Assembly: GCF_017591435.1 (NCBI RefSeq)
Contig: NC_059292.1
Location: 23,800,704 to 23,864,703, forward strand
Reading direction: 5' to 3'
Source: Portunus trituberculatus
Lineage: Eukaryota > Arthropoda > Malacostraca > Decapoda > Portunidae
DNA length: 64,000 nucleotides
Made by a program: the position numbers and the translations under genes. Shown in pieces: positions 25,576 through 38,730 of the stretch. Position 1 is the stretch's first letter. Each line of letters starts with the position of its first letter. A model generated the notes under the pieces. That model was not told the origin of the DNA, searched no databases, and saw only the letters and a list, made by a program, of their open reading frames with translations.

Positions 25576-26688
25576 CAGTAGAATCTCAAATCTCGATCAA
25601 TCTCATCTCGATATTTCGCATCTCGATTGCACCATCAAAAACCCACGATTCATGTATCTCGATCAAATTACACGAATCTCGATCGCTATTTTTCATTTTG
25701 TTGTTGTTGCTATTAAGGGCTGTGACGATCTGTTACGATCCTATGAGCCCTGGAGAGATGCCTGTGGTGTTCTCACAAGCGTTGCAGTTGGTTACTCTTG
25801 TTGAGGAAGGCACAGGTGAGGCGAAGCACTGCTGATTGCCGTGACGAGTCGATGCCTGTCGCCCCAAGCAGGGTGGGTAAGTCAAATGTGGTTACTCCCA
25901 GGGCACGGAGTTGTTCTTGCAGCACCACACGATGTGAGTGGAAGCGTGGACACTCCAGCATGAAGTGGTTGATAGTTTCAGGGATGCTGATGCACCAGGG
26001 GCAGTACGGGTCTGGGGCAATCCTCATGCGGTGGAGGTGAGCGGTGAGTTGTGTGTGGCCGAGGTGGAGACGCGTGAGGGCGTTTTTCTAACCCGTGATT
26101 GCGGGGAAAAATCACTGCAGTACTGGCCCATTGAGGTGGTTTGTAAGACAGGGGTGAGGGATTCATTCCATATGGACTGACAGCTGTGGGCGATGAGGCG
26201 TTTGGAGGTGGAGAGTGGCAGAGTGAGCGGGGTAATGTTACGGTCCGTCAGGGCCATCTTGGCAGCAGCATCGACAACCTCATTGCCTCGTATGCCTGAG
26301 TGGGAGGGCACCCACTGGAATGTTATATCCCACATTTTTCACTTTATTGGATCAAAACAAACATGGCGCATAGCGATGCGATCGTTTCAATTGCTCTCCC
26401 ACCTAGCGACAACTTCTGGAGTGTAGTGTGTACCAGTCATCCACGGCTTCCCCCAGACATTCAAACCCCAGGCAATAAAAAGCAAGAAGGATGAAGTGAA
26501 GAAATCAGTGACATTGGCAAAAAAAATTATTCACAGATTCAAGGTTAACGTAGTTAATATAGGTTAGTTGCCAAAGCTTTGGTCCCAATTACATTTTTCT
26601 CTATAAGAAGTTAACTTCGCATCTTGATATTTCGAATCTCGATCAGTATTTTTGGCCCCAATTATGATCGAGATTTGAGATTCTACTG
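25576..26688. mobile_element. Tc1/mariner-superfamily (Tigger-like) element with LINE insertion
   Basis: The terminal inverted repeats are perfect over about 24 bp: both ends read CAGTAGAATCTCAAATCTCG inward. TA dinucleotides lie at 25574-25575 and 26689-26690. The inside repeats the ATCTCGAT theme near each end. Most of the middle (25741-26336) is an inserted LINE tail, so the original element was about 0.5 kb and had no transposase. Confidence 0.85.
25741..26336 (-). mobile_element. Jockey-like LINE 3' end: RNase H and zinc-knuckle tail
   Basis: On the - strand, 26335-26060 reads the end of an RNase H domain (FQWVPSHSGIRGNEVVDAAAK). The frame shifts near 26050. 26027-25773 then reads CPWCISIPETINHFMLEC, a C-x2-C-x7-H-x4-C zinc motif found at the end of Jockey/I-type LINE proteins, and ends at a stop. 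It is 5' truncated and sits inside the Tigger-like element 25576-26688. Confidence 0.8.
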
Positions 26689-26690
26689 TA

Positions 26691-27514
26691 CAGTAAAAGG
26701 TTTAATGAAAGTTAAAATTATGAAATTAAACATTTAAGCAGTTTAATTTAGAACTAAGTCATTATAATGTACACTAATATATGTATATAAGTAACTTTAT
26801 AATGTTGATGATCTTAAATTTATGAAGAGAGGGAGAGTGGAGCAGGAAATATGCTAGCTGGCAAGCTGTGGAATGTAAACAAAGGGCGCATCATTGTACC
26901 GCATACAAAACTTATGTACCACATTTCCACAAGGCTTTCCATTTTATCCATTGCAGAGTCACGAGTTCAGGTGGTTCTTTTAGCTTGCAAGGAAGATATG
27001 ATCTCACCAGCCTTCTTAACCCTTTCAGGGCGCAAATAGGTTTTTGGGTCACGTCTGTGAGACGCAAATTCGGCCGAAAAATCGAGGTTTGCAAAATTGA
27101 AAAGAATAATTATTATCATGCATAATAGAGTGTTACACATCTACTGTAAAAAATTTAGGTCTTTACTCACTCTGGAAAGTGGTGCAATAATGATAGGAAG
27201 TTGGCTTTCTGGTGGTATGTTGTGCGCCAACACACTGTCCTTTTGTGCGATGCCAAAAAAGCTTGGCTTTAAATAAGCTCCCCAAAATGATGATTACCTT
27301 GTAAATAATATGTATTTACATCTACATGGGATAAAAAAAATATGCTACCAATGCTTCAATGTTACTTGTACATAGGTAGTGTTGACATACCTCTATGCTC
27401 TCCTCTCTTAGAGCCTTACCCAATATATCTATCATATGTATCCCACAACTCATATTCTTCAACTTACGGCAGATTTGCACATCAGTATGTAGATGGCAAT
27501 GTTACCCGCTAGAG
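26691..27514. other. No gene recognised
   Basis: AT-rich sequence, possibly part of the interrupted Tigger-like element at its left edge. A TTAACCCTTTC at 27016 resembles a MITE start, but I find no matching end. Confidence 0.5.
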
Positions 27515-27938
27515 CAGTGGTTCTCAAACTTTTTCGTGAGCGACCCTATTTGGAACATTTAATTCCTTCGCGACCCAGAGTAAAGTAAAGGGAAACAAAA
27601 TGTACAATGATATATAATGCAGAATAAACCAATAAGAATGAAAGATGATTATTACTATTATTACTAATAGTTAGTAAATATAGTAAGTAGTAAATGAAGC
27701 AAGATATTATATAATATTTTACTCACACACCATTACATGGGGCCCAGGAGAAGGGAGGTGGGGAGAAGATGAACATACATAACAAAAGTAATTTGTGGTT
27801 AAAGAAGAATAATTCAATTAAGTAACTGAAATACACTGAAACACTGAAAGTATGATAATGTTCCTGTGTCCCTGCGACCCATCAAAATTTATCTTGCGAC
27901 CCAACTTTGGGTCGCGACCCATAGTTTGAGAACCACTG
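27515..27938. mobile_element. hAT MITE, 424 bp, with perfect 8-bp target duplication
   Basis: The ends are CAGTGGTTCTCAAACTTTTT and the inverted AGTTTGAGAACCACTG. The flanks are CGCTAGAG at 27507-27514 and CGCTAGAG at 27939-27946, identical. Inner blocks CGACCC and GGGTCGCG are also inverted. There is no coding capacity. The exact target duplication implies a fairly recent insertion. Confidence 0.9.
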
Positions 27939-27946
27939 CGCTAGAG

Positions 27947-28231
27947 GTATCAGCTAGATTTCGGCGCCTAGCAGGTGAAGCTGCTATGAACAAAGCATGA
28001 CCAATCCATTGATATTGTCTAGCAACTAGCGGCTTAGTTTACATTGTCACATCATGGATGAAGGTTTGAACATTTGGTGTTCAGAGGCAGATAGGAATAT
28101 TAGCTAAATGCAATGCTCCAGACTTGGTATGTAATAGACAGTTTGGTCCAGTAATCATGTTTATTTCTTGTGTTTTTAAAATTATGCAGACCCTTCTAGA
28201 ACATAATTCTCATATAAATAAAAAAAATACC

Positions 28232-28319
<88 letters not shown>

Positions 28320-30270
28320 CTGTTTCATCAATTCCTTACTTTTACCAAGAACCCAAACAAACAAAATCATATTATCACAGTAACTTGCTCTTTCATGTAA
28401 TGATAACATTTGATGCCAAGTATAAAGAGCAACAGCAACCTTCATAACCACTCCTACAAAAATGTCCTCAAGTCAAAATTAAAATCTAAAGTACAAAAGC
28501 TTTCCCAGGAACTTTGTGCACCTTAATGCCTTTTATTATGTATCTGTGTGCATGTGGACTAAGAATACTGTTACAGCAGCAGGTGTTGCTAAGTGCAGTT
28601 ATGTCTGATGGTCTCTGCTTTCCATATGCAGTGACTGAGGTATGAGAAGGCACCACATTACTATTGTCTGGGGGAAAAGAAAGAGGCAAGTAAACAGTTG
28701 TGAGTGTCATTCAGCAGCAAGACACAAGAGAGAAAGAATGCTGTAAGTTGACCCCAAAACACAAGTGAGCAGAGCAATAGAGGCAACAGCAGCGAACAAG
28801 ATGGTTCAGGAGGCCATGTGTTTTGAGCAGCAGCTGAATGCCCTGGCGAGCACCTGAGGTGAGAATGGACACAGCTAGTCATTGGAATCTGATATTTGGA
28901 CAAATGATAAGACTCCACAGTGATACTATGGAAGACAAGAGATAGCACAGGCCTGGAGGAAGACTATTGACAGATGTCATTGCTACTTGTGAAATCCCCC
29001 TGCTACTGGAGAAGCAAAGGGTGATGGAACATCTGTGAGGTATTTGATATGTACCTGAAGACTGACTTGAGAGAAAATTGCATGAAGATGTTCTGTGACT
29101 GTAAAGAGTACCATTTGCTGGGAAGTGGAGATGAGAGGACTTATTGGAACTTTTGTGGCAAGTTGTGTTGTGCCTTGCAAGTGAGGTTGCACCTTCCTAA
29201 GTGTGTATATTTTGCATGGACATCCAAGTGACTTTGTGCTTTGGGTGTGTATGGGCAGTGTGTACTATACACTTGACTCTGTGCTCTACCTAGTCTGAAT
29301 TTTATTGCCTGTAGTATCCTGTGTCATGAGATAACTGCTTGTTCTCTAGTTATGAAATACAGTACACATATATCAGTGCTGTGCATATAGATAGTCTTTA
29401 GCATGTCCTTGCCTTGCATTTCATTATTGAGCTTATCTTTGTGCACTGCTTCCATTTGCATCATAGCATCTGGTAATTTTATTCCTTGTATGGTACAGTA
29501 ACAGCAGATAAAGACTGACTTTCAGGTTGTATGGAGAGAAATAGTTAAGAAGTGTTTAAAAGATATCAATAACAAACTCTATAATTACTAATATTCTCCA
29601 TGCCATGGAGCCATATAATTCATGAATGTAAGTTATTTCAATGTGTTAAGATTAAATGATGACTCCTGTTTACTGCAAACCTAACCTAACCTCGCCTAAA
29701 CCTGACTCCAGTTAAAGCCCTGCAGGCCACCTAGTCTGTAACTAAAGTACAAGATCCCACACACTAGTCTAGGGTTCCTTTCATGGTGCCACAAACGCAC
29801 ACACACCCTATGACACTAAGATCATGTTTGTATTGCCTTCCACTGGATTTAGGAATGATTTTGAAACAACACTAAAACTAAGTTTCATTAAATTAGATTT
29901 GGTTTCATTCAGTCCATGAAATTCACTACTGATCCCTTTATTGTGCTGATCATGGGTTGAAAAAGCGTCATATCTTATTACGATAAAGATTTTTGGAAAC
30001 TATTACGCTAAGGTTAGGCTAGGTTTGAATTACTTGTTTCATTGACTTCACAGTTGATCGCTTCATTATGTATAAAATACTTGAAAAGGCCCATGGTTAA
30101 GCAATAAATCGTCGTTCGTCCATGGTTAAGCAATAAATAGTCAGTCTAGAATTAAGTATGAAAATAATATTTTCATAATCCCCACTAACACTAGAAACAT
30201 TCTTCTGTAGCTCGTTTTATGAATACAACACGAGGGACTTACGTTATTCATTGCAGAAGAAACTATTCCG

Positions 30271-30307
<37 letters not shown>

Positions 30308-30929
30308 GTGTTATGGTGCCTGTGCTGAGCAGTGAGCACGGCTGCTGGCTGACCCTCGCCGGCCGCAGCTTTGTTTACAAAACATTCCCTTTCAGTTCTC
30401 TTTTGTTTTGAGATTTCATTAGAATGTAGAAACAATTTCCTCATATACAAAAAATAAATAAATGAATAGATAAATAAATAAACAAATAAATAAATAATTC
30501 CTTAAATCTACAAACAATTGATTCAAAGGGGTATAGCTTATCATTTGTTCAAACTCGTAGACACTAGAGTGACTAGATAAAACTGGTATTCATTGCGCGC
30601 CTCGCGATGACTCAATTTACGGCTCTCGAAAAATAAATAAATAAATGAATAAAAACAAAAAAAGCACATTTCTATTCATCACAGCATTAAGTAAGTTTGG
30701 TCTTTAGTTTGCTCTTAATAACAAGATATATAGGCTAATATTATCATGTCTAATTTATCTTATTTACTATATTACACTAGCAGTCCATGCAGTACTACTT
30801 AATTTAGTTGAGTTATGCTAGCTTGCACTAGCTGCGGCTCTCTCAATGAATGTGTTTAACCCAAGTGGCTCTCTTGCAAAAATTAGTGAATAACACTGAG
30901 ATAGAAGGATCGGTTTATGCACGGTCCAG
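27947..30929. other. No gene recognised; (GA)n, (GT)n and AT-rich sequence
   Basis: The stretch holds (GA)n at about 28236-28318, (GT)n at 30273-30305 and A-rich runs at 30450-30500 and 30630-30660. 28.5-29.3 kb has balanced composition and moderately long frames without recognised domains; it could be transcribed but nothing proves it. A - strand donor consensus (AAC|GTAAGT) lies at 30243/30242 next to a GC-richer block with TCAGCACAG. It could be a 5' exon of the - strand gene at 22.84-24.57 kb. Confidence 0.45.
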
Positions 30930-31095
30930 ATCAAGGATTCTAGGGAGGATATACGGGTTCAATGGGCGGGCTGGAGGAATTGATTAGGGAACCTCGCTTC
31001 TAACAGATGGCGCGCGGGTCGCAGGTAGTAAGGGGGTGAGGGATGGGGGTGTCCATCAGCGGGGGAGGATGAGCGGCGTTACAAGATTCAAACAG
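30930..31095 (+). repeat. Repeat module M, copy 1 (5' part of a LINE-tail composite)
   Basis: It runs from GGTCCAGATCAAGGATTC-type sequence through CTTCTAACAGATGGCGCGCG to TTACAAGATTC. It continues after the hAT insertion into the LINE tail at 32108. Further copies lie at 32766-32936 (+) and 35961-36130 (-), each joined to a LINE tail the same way. Confidence 0.75.
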
Positions 31096-32099
31096 TAGAG
31101 CTGGGCAGGATCCGACTTTTTATCTACTCATGAATCCGATTACTTGGTCTGGCGGATCCGTGGAATCCGAGTCCGGATCCGAGTACTTGAGCACGGGGTG
31201 GCGCGGCGCTGGATTTGCCTAAGAGCGGAATCCGACTGGCTGCCCTCTGACGAATCCAAGCAGCGCGGTACTCGTCTCGCTGCTTGGATTCGTCTCCCCG
31301 CGCGGTAATAGTCTCGCTGCTTGGATTCATCTCCCCGCGCGGTAATTGTTTAGACTTGGTGGTACTCGAGTCCCACAGCGGGATCCGAGTACTTGCCTTC
31401 AGACGAATCCCGACCTTTGATAGGCTACTGACGAGACTAATAATTTCTGGAAAACAATTAACACGCAGTTTAATAGAAGGATGTTAGATTTATTAGAATT
31501 TATTTCGCTCTGCACAGTTACATAATTCTATGGCCATATGGCTATGAAGACAACTGTCGCGATCTCCCTGTCACTGTGGTGTCAAGGCTGCAACTAAAAG
31601 TCCACCTGTTGTTGTTGTTGTTGGTTGCCACCAGAGAGGGGTGACGCAGGCCTTCGGTCATAGCCCACAGAAACTCCACCTCCTACGCGGGACTATTATG
31701 GTAGCCTACGTTCTGACGTCACAGCGTATCAGCCAATCAGCCTTCGGAGAAGTTGAGGCATGAATGGCAACACTAAATTCATATTCTAAATGTCTCTCGC
31801 TGACTAATTTATATAGATATTATTTCTAGCCAATTCTGCCTTTTTTTTTTTTTTACCAATAATTAAATCATGAAGCCCAAAATGCGAAAAACAATAGTGA
31901 ATGATCGCCAGATCCATCAGGATTCACCTCTGCCAGGAAAGTAATTGTAATTGGATCTGAGTACCGGATTAGTCAGAATTTGCCTCAGCCAGCAAGTAAT
32001 CATCAGTGAATTCGAGTACCAGAGGCTGGTAATCGAATCCATCCTGCCTTATCGGATCCGGTGGATCCGGATCCAGTACTCGGATCCCGCCCAGCCCTA
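31096..32099. mobile_element. Non-autonomous hAT element, 1,004 bp, perfect 8-bp duplication
   Basis: The ends are TAGAGCTGGGCAGGATCC and the inverted GGATCCCGCCCAGCCCTA. The flanks are TCAAACAG at 31088-31095 and TCAAACAG at 32100-32107, identical. It splits a module-M/LINE-tail repeat whose other copies are uninterrupted, which confirms the borders. The inside is full of GGATCC and GAATCC motifs and has a 37-bp tandem duplication at 31274-31347. There is no transposase. Confidence 0.92.
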
Positions 32100-32107
32100 T
32101 CAAACAG

Positions 32108-32515
32108 TCAGTCAGTCACCGGAAGGAGCACAAGGCACATCAGCCATCGCCCACCTCCGCCTGGGCCACACCACGTTCAGTGCTCACTTGCACCACCTAC
32201 GTCTGTCTTGTGATCCCTTCTGCCCTTGGTGTAGGACTACCCCTGAATCCATGGAACATTTCCTGCTTCAATGCCCACGCCTCCTCTCTCAACATAGTGC
32301 ATTACGCTCCTAGCTCTCTGCCCTGGCCATCACAACACTCAACATGCCCACCCTCCTGGCGGCCTCAGGCGTCCACCTCTCCTGGCAACCTGCTGTCCTT
32401 CGCCTTACTTGTGCATTCTTGAGGAAGACCGGCCAGCTACCACGTCTGTGATACCCACACAGGACTACCCCAGGGCTCATAAGTATCCAAAAGAGGCCAC
32501 GAAGATCTATGGATC
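32108..32515 (+). mobile_element. Jockey-like LINE 3' end, copy c
   Basis: It encodes the C-terminal segment GAQGTSAIAHLRLGHT, then CPWCRTTPESMEHFLLQC (zinc-knuckle motif), then LALACAFLRK-type sequence and a stop in the GATACCCACACAGG region. It faces an inverted copy tail-to-tail across a loop at about 32487-32515. Confidence 0.8.
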
Positions 32516-32773
32516 CTTATGAGCCCTGGGCTAGTCCTGTGTGGGTATCACAGGCGTGGTAGCTGGCCGGTCTTCCTCAAGAAGGCACAAGCAAGGCGAA
32601 GGACAGCAGGTTGCCAGGAGGGGTGGACGCCTGAGGCTGCCAAGAGGGTGGGCAGGTCGAGTGTTGTGATGGCCAGGGCGGAGAGCCGGGAGCATAATGC
32701 AGTATGCTGAGAGAGGAGGCGTAGGCATTGAAGCAGGAAATGTTCCATGGCCTCAGGGGTAGTCCTACACCAA
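32516..32773 (-). mobile_element. Jockey-like LINE 3' end, copy d (inverted)
   Basis: Reverse-complement partner of copy c. The - strand frame 32748-32548 reads MEHFLLQCLRLLSQHTALCS and ends QLPRL. It is cut at GGTGTAGG|CCAAGG, where module M copy 2 starts; the CCAAGG overlap suggests microhomology-mediated joining. Confidence 0.8.
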
Positions 32774-32936
32774 GGATTCTAGGGAGGATATACGGGTTCA
32801 ATGGGCAGGCTGGAGGAATTGATTAGGAAACCTCGCTTCCAACAGATGGCGCGCGGGTCGTAGGTAGTAAGGGGGTGAGGGATGGGGGGATCCATCAGCG
32901 GGGGAGGATGAGCGCCATTACAAGATTCAAACCGTC
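32766..32936 (+). repeat. Repeat module M, copy 2
   Basis: About 95% like copy 1 by eye and uninterrupted. It leads straight into LINE tail copy e. Confidence 0.75.
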
Positions 32937-33341
32937 AGTCAGTCCCGGGAAGGAGCGCAAGGCACATCAACCATTGCCCGCCTCTGCCTGGGCCACACCA
33001 TGCTCAGTGCTCACTTGCATCGCCTACGTCAGTCTTGTGACCCCTTCTGCCCTTGGTGTAGGACTACCCCTGAGTCCATGGAACATTTCCTGCTTCAATG
33101 CCCACACCTCCTCTCTCAACATACTGCATTACGCTCCCGGCTCTCCGCCCTGGCCATCACAACACTCGACCTGCCCACCCTCTTGGCAGCCTCAGGTGTC
33201 CAGCTTTCCTAGCACCTGCTGTTCTTCGCCTTACTTGTGCCTTCTTGAAGAAGACCGGCCAGCTACCACGCCTGTGAAACCCACACAGGAGTACCCCAAG
33301 ACTCAAGGATCCATAGATTTTCGTGGCCTCTTTTGAATCTT
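32937..33341 (+). mobile_element. Jockey-like LINE 3' end, copy e
   Basis: The frame 33000-33212 reads CPWCRTTPESMEHFLLQC again. The tail ends in the GTGAAACCCACACAGG block and then the loop AAGGATCCATAGATTTTCG, which is the inverse of the loop after copy c. Confidence 0.8.
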
Positions 33342-33680
33342 TATGAGCCCTGGGGTAGTCCTGTGTGGGTATCACAGGCGTGGTAGCTGGCCGGTCTTCC
33401 TCAAGAAGGCACAAGTAAGGCGAAGGACAGCAGGTTGCTAGGGAAAGTGGAAGCCTGAGGTCGCCAAGAGGGTGGGCAGGTCGAGTGTTGTGATGGCCAG
33501 GGCGGAGAGCCTGGAGCATAATGCATTATGTTGAGAGAGGAGGCGTGGGCATTAGAGCAGGAAATGTTCCATGGCCTCAGGGGTAGTCTTACACCAAGGG
33601 CAAAAGTGGTCAGAAGACAGACGTAGGCGATGCAAGTAAGGTATGGTGTGGCCTAGGTGGAGGCGGGCAGAAAAAGCATG
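33342..33680 (-). mobile_element. Jockey-like LINE 3' end, copy f (inverted, cut by Tigger)
   Basis: Inverted partner of copy e, ending at TGTA where a Tigger-type element begins (33683). The rest is not found on the far side, which holds a TA array. Confidence 0.75.
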
Positions 33681-33682
33681 TA

Positions 33683-35148
<1,466 letters not shown>

Positions 35149-35155
35149 TACTCGT

Positions 35156-35600
<445 letters not shown>

Positions 35601-35960
35601 CTGTGTGGGTATCACAGGAGTGGTAGCTGGCTGGTCTTCAAGAAGGCACAAGTAAAGCGAAGGACAGCACATTGCCAGGAGCAGTGGACACCTGAGGCCA
35701 CCAGGAGGGTGGTAGGGCAGGTCGAGTGTTGTGATAACCAGGGCAGAGAGCCGGGAGCATAGTGCAGTATGTTGAGAGTGGAGACAAGGGCACTGAAGCA
35801 GGAAATGTTCCATGGCCTCAAGGGTAGTCTTACACCAAGGGCAGAAGGGGCAGGAAACAGACATAGGTGGTGCAAGTGAGCACTGAGCGTGGTGTGGCCC
35901 AGGCGGAGACGGGCGATGGCTGATGTGCCTTGCGCTCCTTCCCGGGACTGACTGACTCTT
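35601..35960 (-). mobile_element. Jockey-like LINE 3' end, copy h (inverted)
   Basis: - strand tail. 35864-35568 reads CPFCPWCKTTLEAMEHFLLQ. Upstream it passes in frame into module M (about 36040-35961, DGGRPSAGEDERHYKIQRVS), so M may itself have been coding. Confidence 0.8.
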
Positions 35961-36130
35961 TGAATCTTGTAATGGCGCTCATCCTCCCCTGCTGATGGAC
36001 GCCCCCCATCCCTCACCCCCTTACTACCTGCGATCCGCATGCCATCTATTAGAAGCGTTGCTCCCTAATCAATTCCTCCATCCCGCTCATTCAACCCGTA
36101 TATCCTTATACTATAGAATCCTTGGTCCAG
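35961..36130 (-). repeat. Repeat module M, copy 3 (inverted)
   Basis: Reverse complement of copies 1 and 2. It ends at TCCTTGGTCCAGATATAC, the same junction sequence found at the centre of the palindrome. Confidence 0.7.
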
Positions 36131-36853
36131 ATATACAAGGTCTTCCATCCGCGCATCCACGGTCACGTGTCTATGACTCATGTGGACCCCGGGTCGGTGT
36201 AATGCAGGGGCTCAGCTAGCCAGTCAGACCCGGACCTCTGCTCATGTCACATGCGCCCAAGCAACTGTGCGCCAAGCCATAATCTGACCTCGCCATCTTG
36301 AGATCAATTTTTATTTTCTCTTTATAATGCCCAATAGTTGTGCTGTGCGTTGCTGCCATTAATACAAAAAGAAAGACAAAACGATATCTACATTGCACTT
36401 TTCCATACACTCATCTAACTCATCCAGAATTAGTTCAAAGTAGTTATTTTGGTTCATATGAACAATCTTAGGCAAAAACATTAATTTTCCAAGACCGTAG
36501 TAAGAAAAACAACCCCACACCATCAAAGAATCTGGGTGTTTTACTGTGTATGTTGTGTAGCATGGATCATAGCAGTTACTATCGGGTCTGCGGCAATTTC
36601 TTGATTTGACTTATTCTCCCTCACAAAGGCACATATAACTGAGATTTGGGCCTAACTATTTTTTAGGTCCCATAATAAGTAGTAACAGGGCAGAATGGTA
36701 AGTTCACGCATCCACAAAAAAGGACCATGAGGGGGAAGGGGGGTGAAAGAAAATTCGAGCCACAGCGAACGTTGACTGGGGCTCACATGATATATATGCA
36801 CGGCTGAGACCAAAACATGCCAACCGGATGAAAGACCTTGTATATCTGAAACG
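36125..36853. repeat. Inverted repeat enclosing a Tc1 fragment
   Basis: CCAGATATACAAGGTCTTCC at about 36123 and its near reverse complement at about 36828-36850 face each other. Weaker similarity continues inward to the GTGGACCCC and GGGGCTCAC blocks. The middle holds a deleted Tc1 copy. The nature of the outer element is unknown. Confidence 0.4.
36390..36778 (-). mobile_element. Tc1 transposon, internally deleted copy
   Basis: Matches the Tc1 copy at 51.4-52.5 kb in two blocks (about 36390-36587 and about 36588-36778). The join falls at GTCTGCGGCAATTTC, where the longer copy has about 450 extra bases. There is no usable frame. Confidence 0.75.
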
Positions 36854-37010
36854 GGTTTATGGACGAGTTGAGTGTAAACCAACTCGATCGAGCATGTTAA
36901 GTTGAGCGCACTGGAGACAAGTCAAGCTTCAAAACAATGGTACGATTTAGGAATTTTTCTTCGAACAGTGTTAACATTCAGGAAGAAAATTCCCTGACAA
37001 CATTATCGAA

Positions 37011-37014
<4 letters not shown>

Positions 37015-37072
<58 letters not shown>
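37015..37072. repeat. (GA)n microsatellite
   Basis: About 28 GA units. Confidence 0.95.
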
Positions 37073-37074
<2 letters not shown>

Positions 37075-37245
37075 TGTGATGATTTTATTGTTGTGAAAGT
37101 AGACAACAAAGGAAGGAGGTCCGAGAATACCGGCCTCCCCCTAAACATGAAACAAACATAGGTCAGGTACTGCAGGAAAATGGCATGGTCCTTATGAGCC
37201 AAGATACATACACACACACAGGTGAAATTAAGATTCCACACACAC

Positions 37246-37512
37246 ACCGCGTAGTGTAGTGGTTAGCACGCTTGACTCACAATCGAGAGGGCTGGGTTCG
37301 AGTCCCGGTAAGTGGCGAGGTAAATGGGAAGCCTCTTAATGTATGGCCCCTGTTCACCTAGCAGTAAATAGGTATGGGATATAACTCGAGGGATTGTGGC
37401 CTCGCTTTCCCAGTGTGTGTTGTGTGTTCATGTGGTCTCAATCCTACCCGAAGATCGGTCTATGAGCTCTGAGCTTGCTCTGTAATGGGGAAGATTAGCT
37501 GGGTGACCAGCA
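37246..37512 (+). mobile_element. tRNA-derived SINE, full length
   Basis: It begins CACCGCGTAGTGTAGTGG directly after a CACACA run. It has A and B boxes (GGGTTCGAGTCCC), the shared body, and ends GACCAGCAG at a (CA)n run. Confidence 0.85.
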
Positions 37513-37533
37513 GACACACACACACACACACAC
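37513..37533. repeat. (CA)n joining SINE to LINE
   Basis: A short CA run lies between the SINE 3' end and the truncated LINE, both in + orientation. Confidence 0.85.
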
Positions 37534-37832
37534 GGAATGGATGAAGTGGATAATGAGAAACTGATTCTGAGAGAAGAATATGACTTTAGAAGCACAAGAT
37601 CGCATAGTAAGAAACTAAGGAAGGGACGATGTCTGAGAGATGTTAAAAAATTTAGTTTCCCGCAAAGATGTGTTGAGACTTGGAACAGTTTGAGTGAGGA
37701 AGTGGTATCAGCAAAGAGTGTACATAGTTTTAAAGAAAAATTGGATAAGTGTAGATATGGAGACGGGACCACACGAGCATAAAGCCCAGGCCCTGTAAAA
37801 CTACAACTAGGTAAATACAACTAGGTAAATAC
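37534..37832 (+). mobile_element. CR1/L2-like LINE 3' end, subfamily B
   Basis: The frame 37537-37782 is open and ends at a stop after YGDGTTRA. It encodes the LINE C-terminus (MDEVDNEKLILREEYD, KKLRKGRCLRDVKKFSFP, ETWNSLSEEVV, VHSFKEKLDKC). The 3' end has CTAGGTAAATACAA twice. CA or CACA sequence borders both sides, then another SINE follows at once. Confidence 0.85.
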
Positions 37833-38063
37833 ACCACATAGTGTAGTGGTTTGCACGCTCGACTCACACTCGAGAGGGCTGGGTTCAAGTCCCGGAAAGT
37901 GGCAAGGCAAATGGGCAAGTCTCTTAATGTGTAGCCCCTGTTCCCCTGGCAGTACATAGGTACGGGATGTATCTCAAGGGGTTGTGGCCTCGCTTTCCCG
38001 GTATGTGAAGTGTGGTGTGGTCTCAATCCTACCCGATGATCGGTCACTACGAGCTCTGAGCTC
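37833..38063 (+). mobile_element. tRNA-derived SINE, 3' end replaced by hAT fragment
   Basis: The head and body are intact up to GAGCTCTGAGCTC. It then passes into hAT sequence at about 38064, and the usual 3' end is missing. Confidence 0.8.
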
Positions 38064-38274
38064 CCCGCGCGGGGAGACGAATCCAAGCAGCGAGACGAGT
38101 ACTGCGCTGCTTGGATTTGTCAGAGGGCAACCAGTCGGATCCTGCTCTCAGGCAAACCCAGCGCTGCGCCACCCCGTGCTCAAGTACTCGGATCCGGATT
38201 CGGATTCCACGGATCCGCCAGACCAAGTAATCGGATTCGTGAGTACATAAAAAGTCGGATCCTGCCCAGCTCTA
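38064..38274. mobile_element. hAT element fragment, same family as 31096-32099
   Basis: Reverse complement of the first 210 bases of the 1-kb hAT element, ending GGATCCTGCCCAGCTCTA at 38274. The other end is missing and abuts the SINE, so no target duplication can be read. Confidence 0.8.
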
Positions 38275-38468
38275 CTCGCTGGGGCAGCTTAAATACCTCC
38301 CTCCCCCTTTTGCAACAATGTGATTGGCTTGCCTCTGGGCCAATCACCGCTACTATGTCCACCTGCCTGGCCATCATATCCAGTCCCTAACTTCCTGTCT
38401 CTCTTACAATAATACCCTGTCACTCCATCTTCACTACTCTAGTTGCCACCCCCCCCTCTATGCTGTCG

Positions 38469-38474
<6 letters not shown>

Positions 38475-38560
<86 letters not shown>
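38475..38560. repeat. (TA)n microsatellite
   Basis: About 43 TA units. Confidence 0.95.
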
Positions 38561-38567
<7 letters not shown>

Positions 38568-38685
38568 CTACATCACTTCACAGCCAGGGTGATGTCAATA
38601 ATTGGTGTACATATATATACATACACACACCTTTATGCATTCTGACATGCACATGCATGCATGTACAGATGACAAGTACGTATAT

Positions 38686-38689
<4 letters not shown>

Positions 38690-38728
<39 letters not shown>
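38690..38728. repeat. (CA)n at SINE 5' end
   Basis: A CA run directly before a 5'-truncated SINE. Confidence 0.95.

Positions 38729-38730
<2 letters not shown>

Noticed and set aside
27016..27060. Second TTAA-type MITE start
   Set aside because: The left motif is suggestive, but no inverted partner next to TTAA was found downstream.
29671..29705. Interstitial arthropod telomere repeat (AACCT)n
   Set aside because: Only about three imperfect units, and similar short TTAGG-like stretches near 45.9 kb; too short to mean anything.
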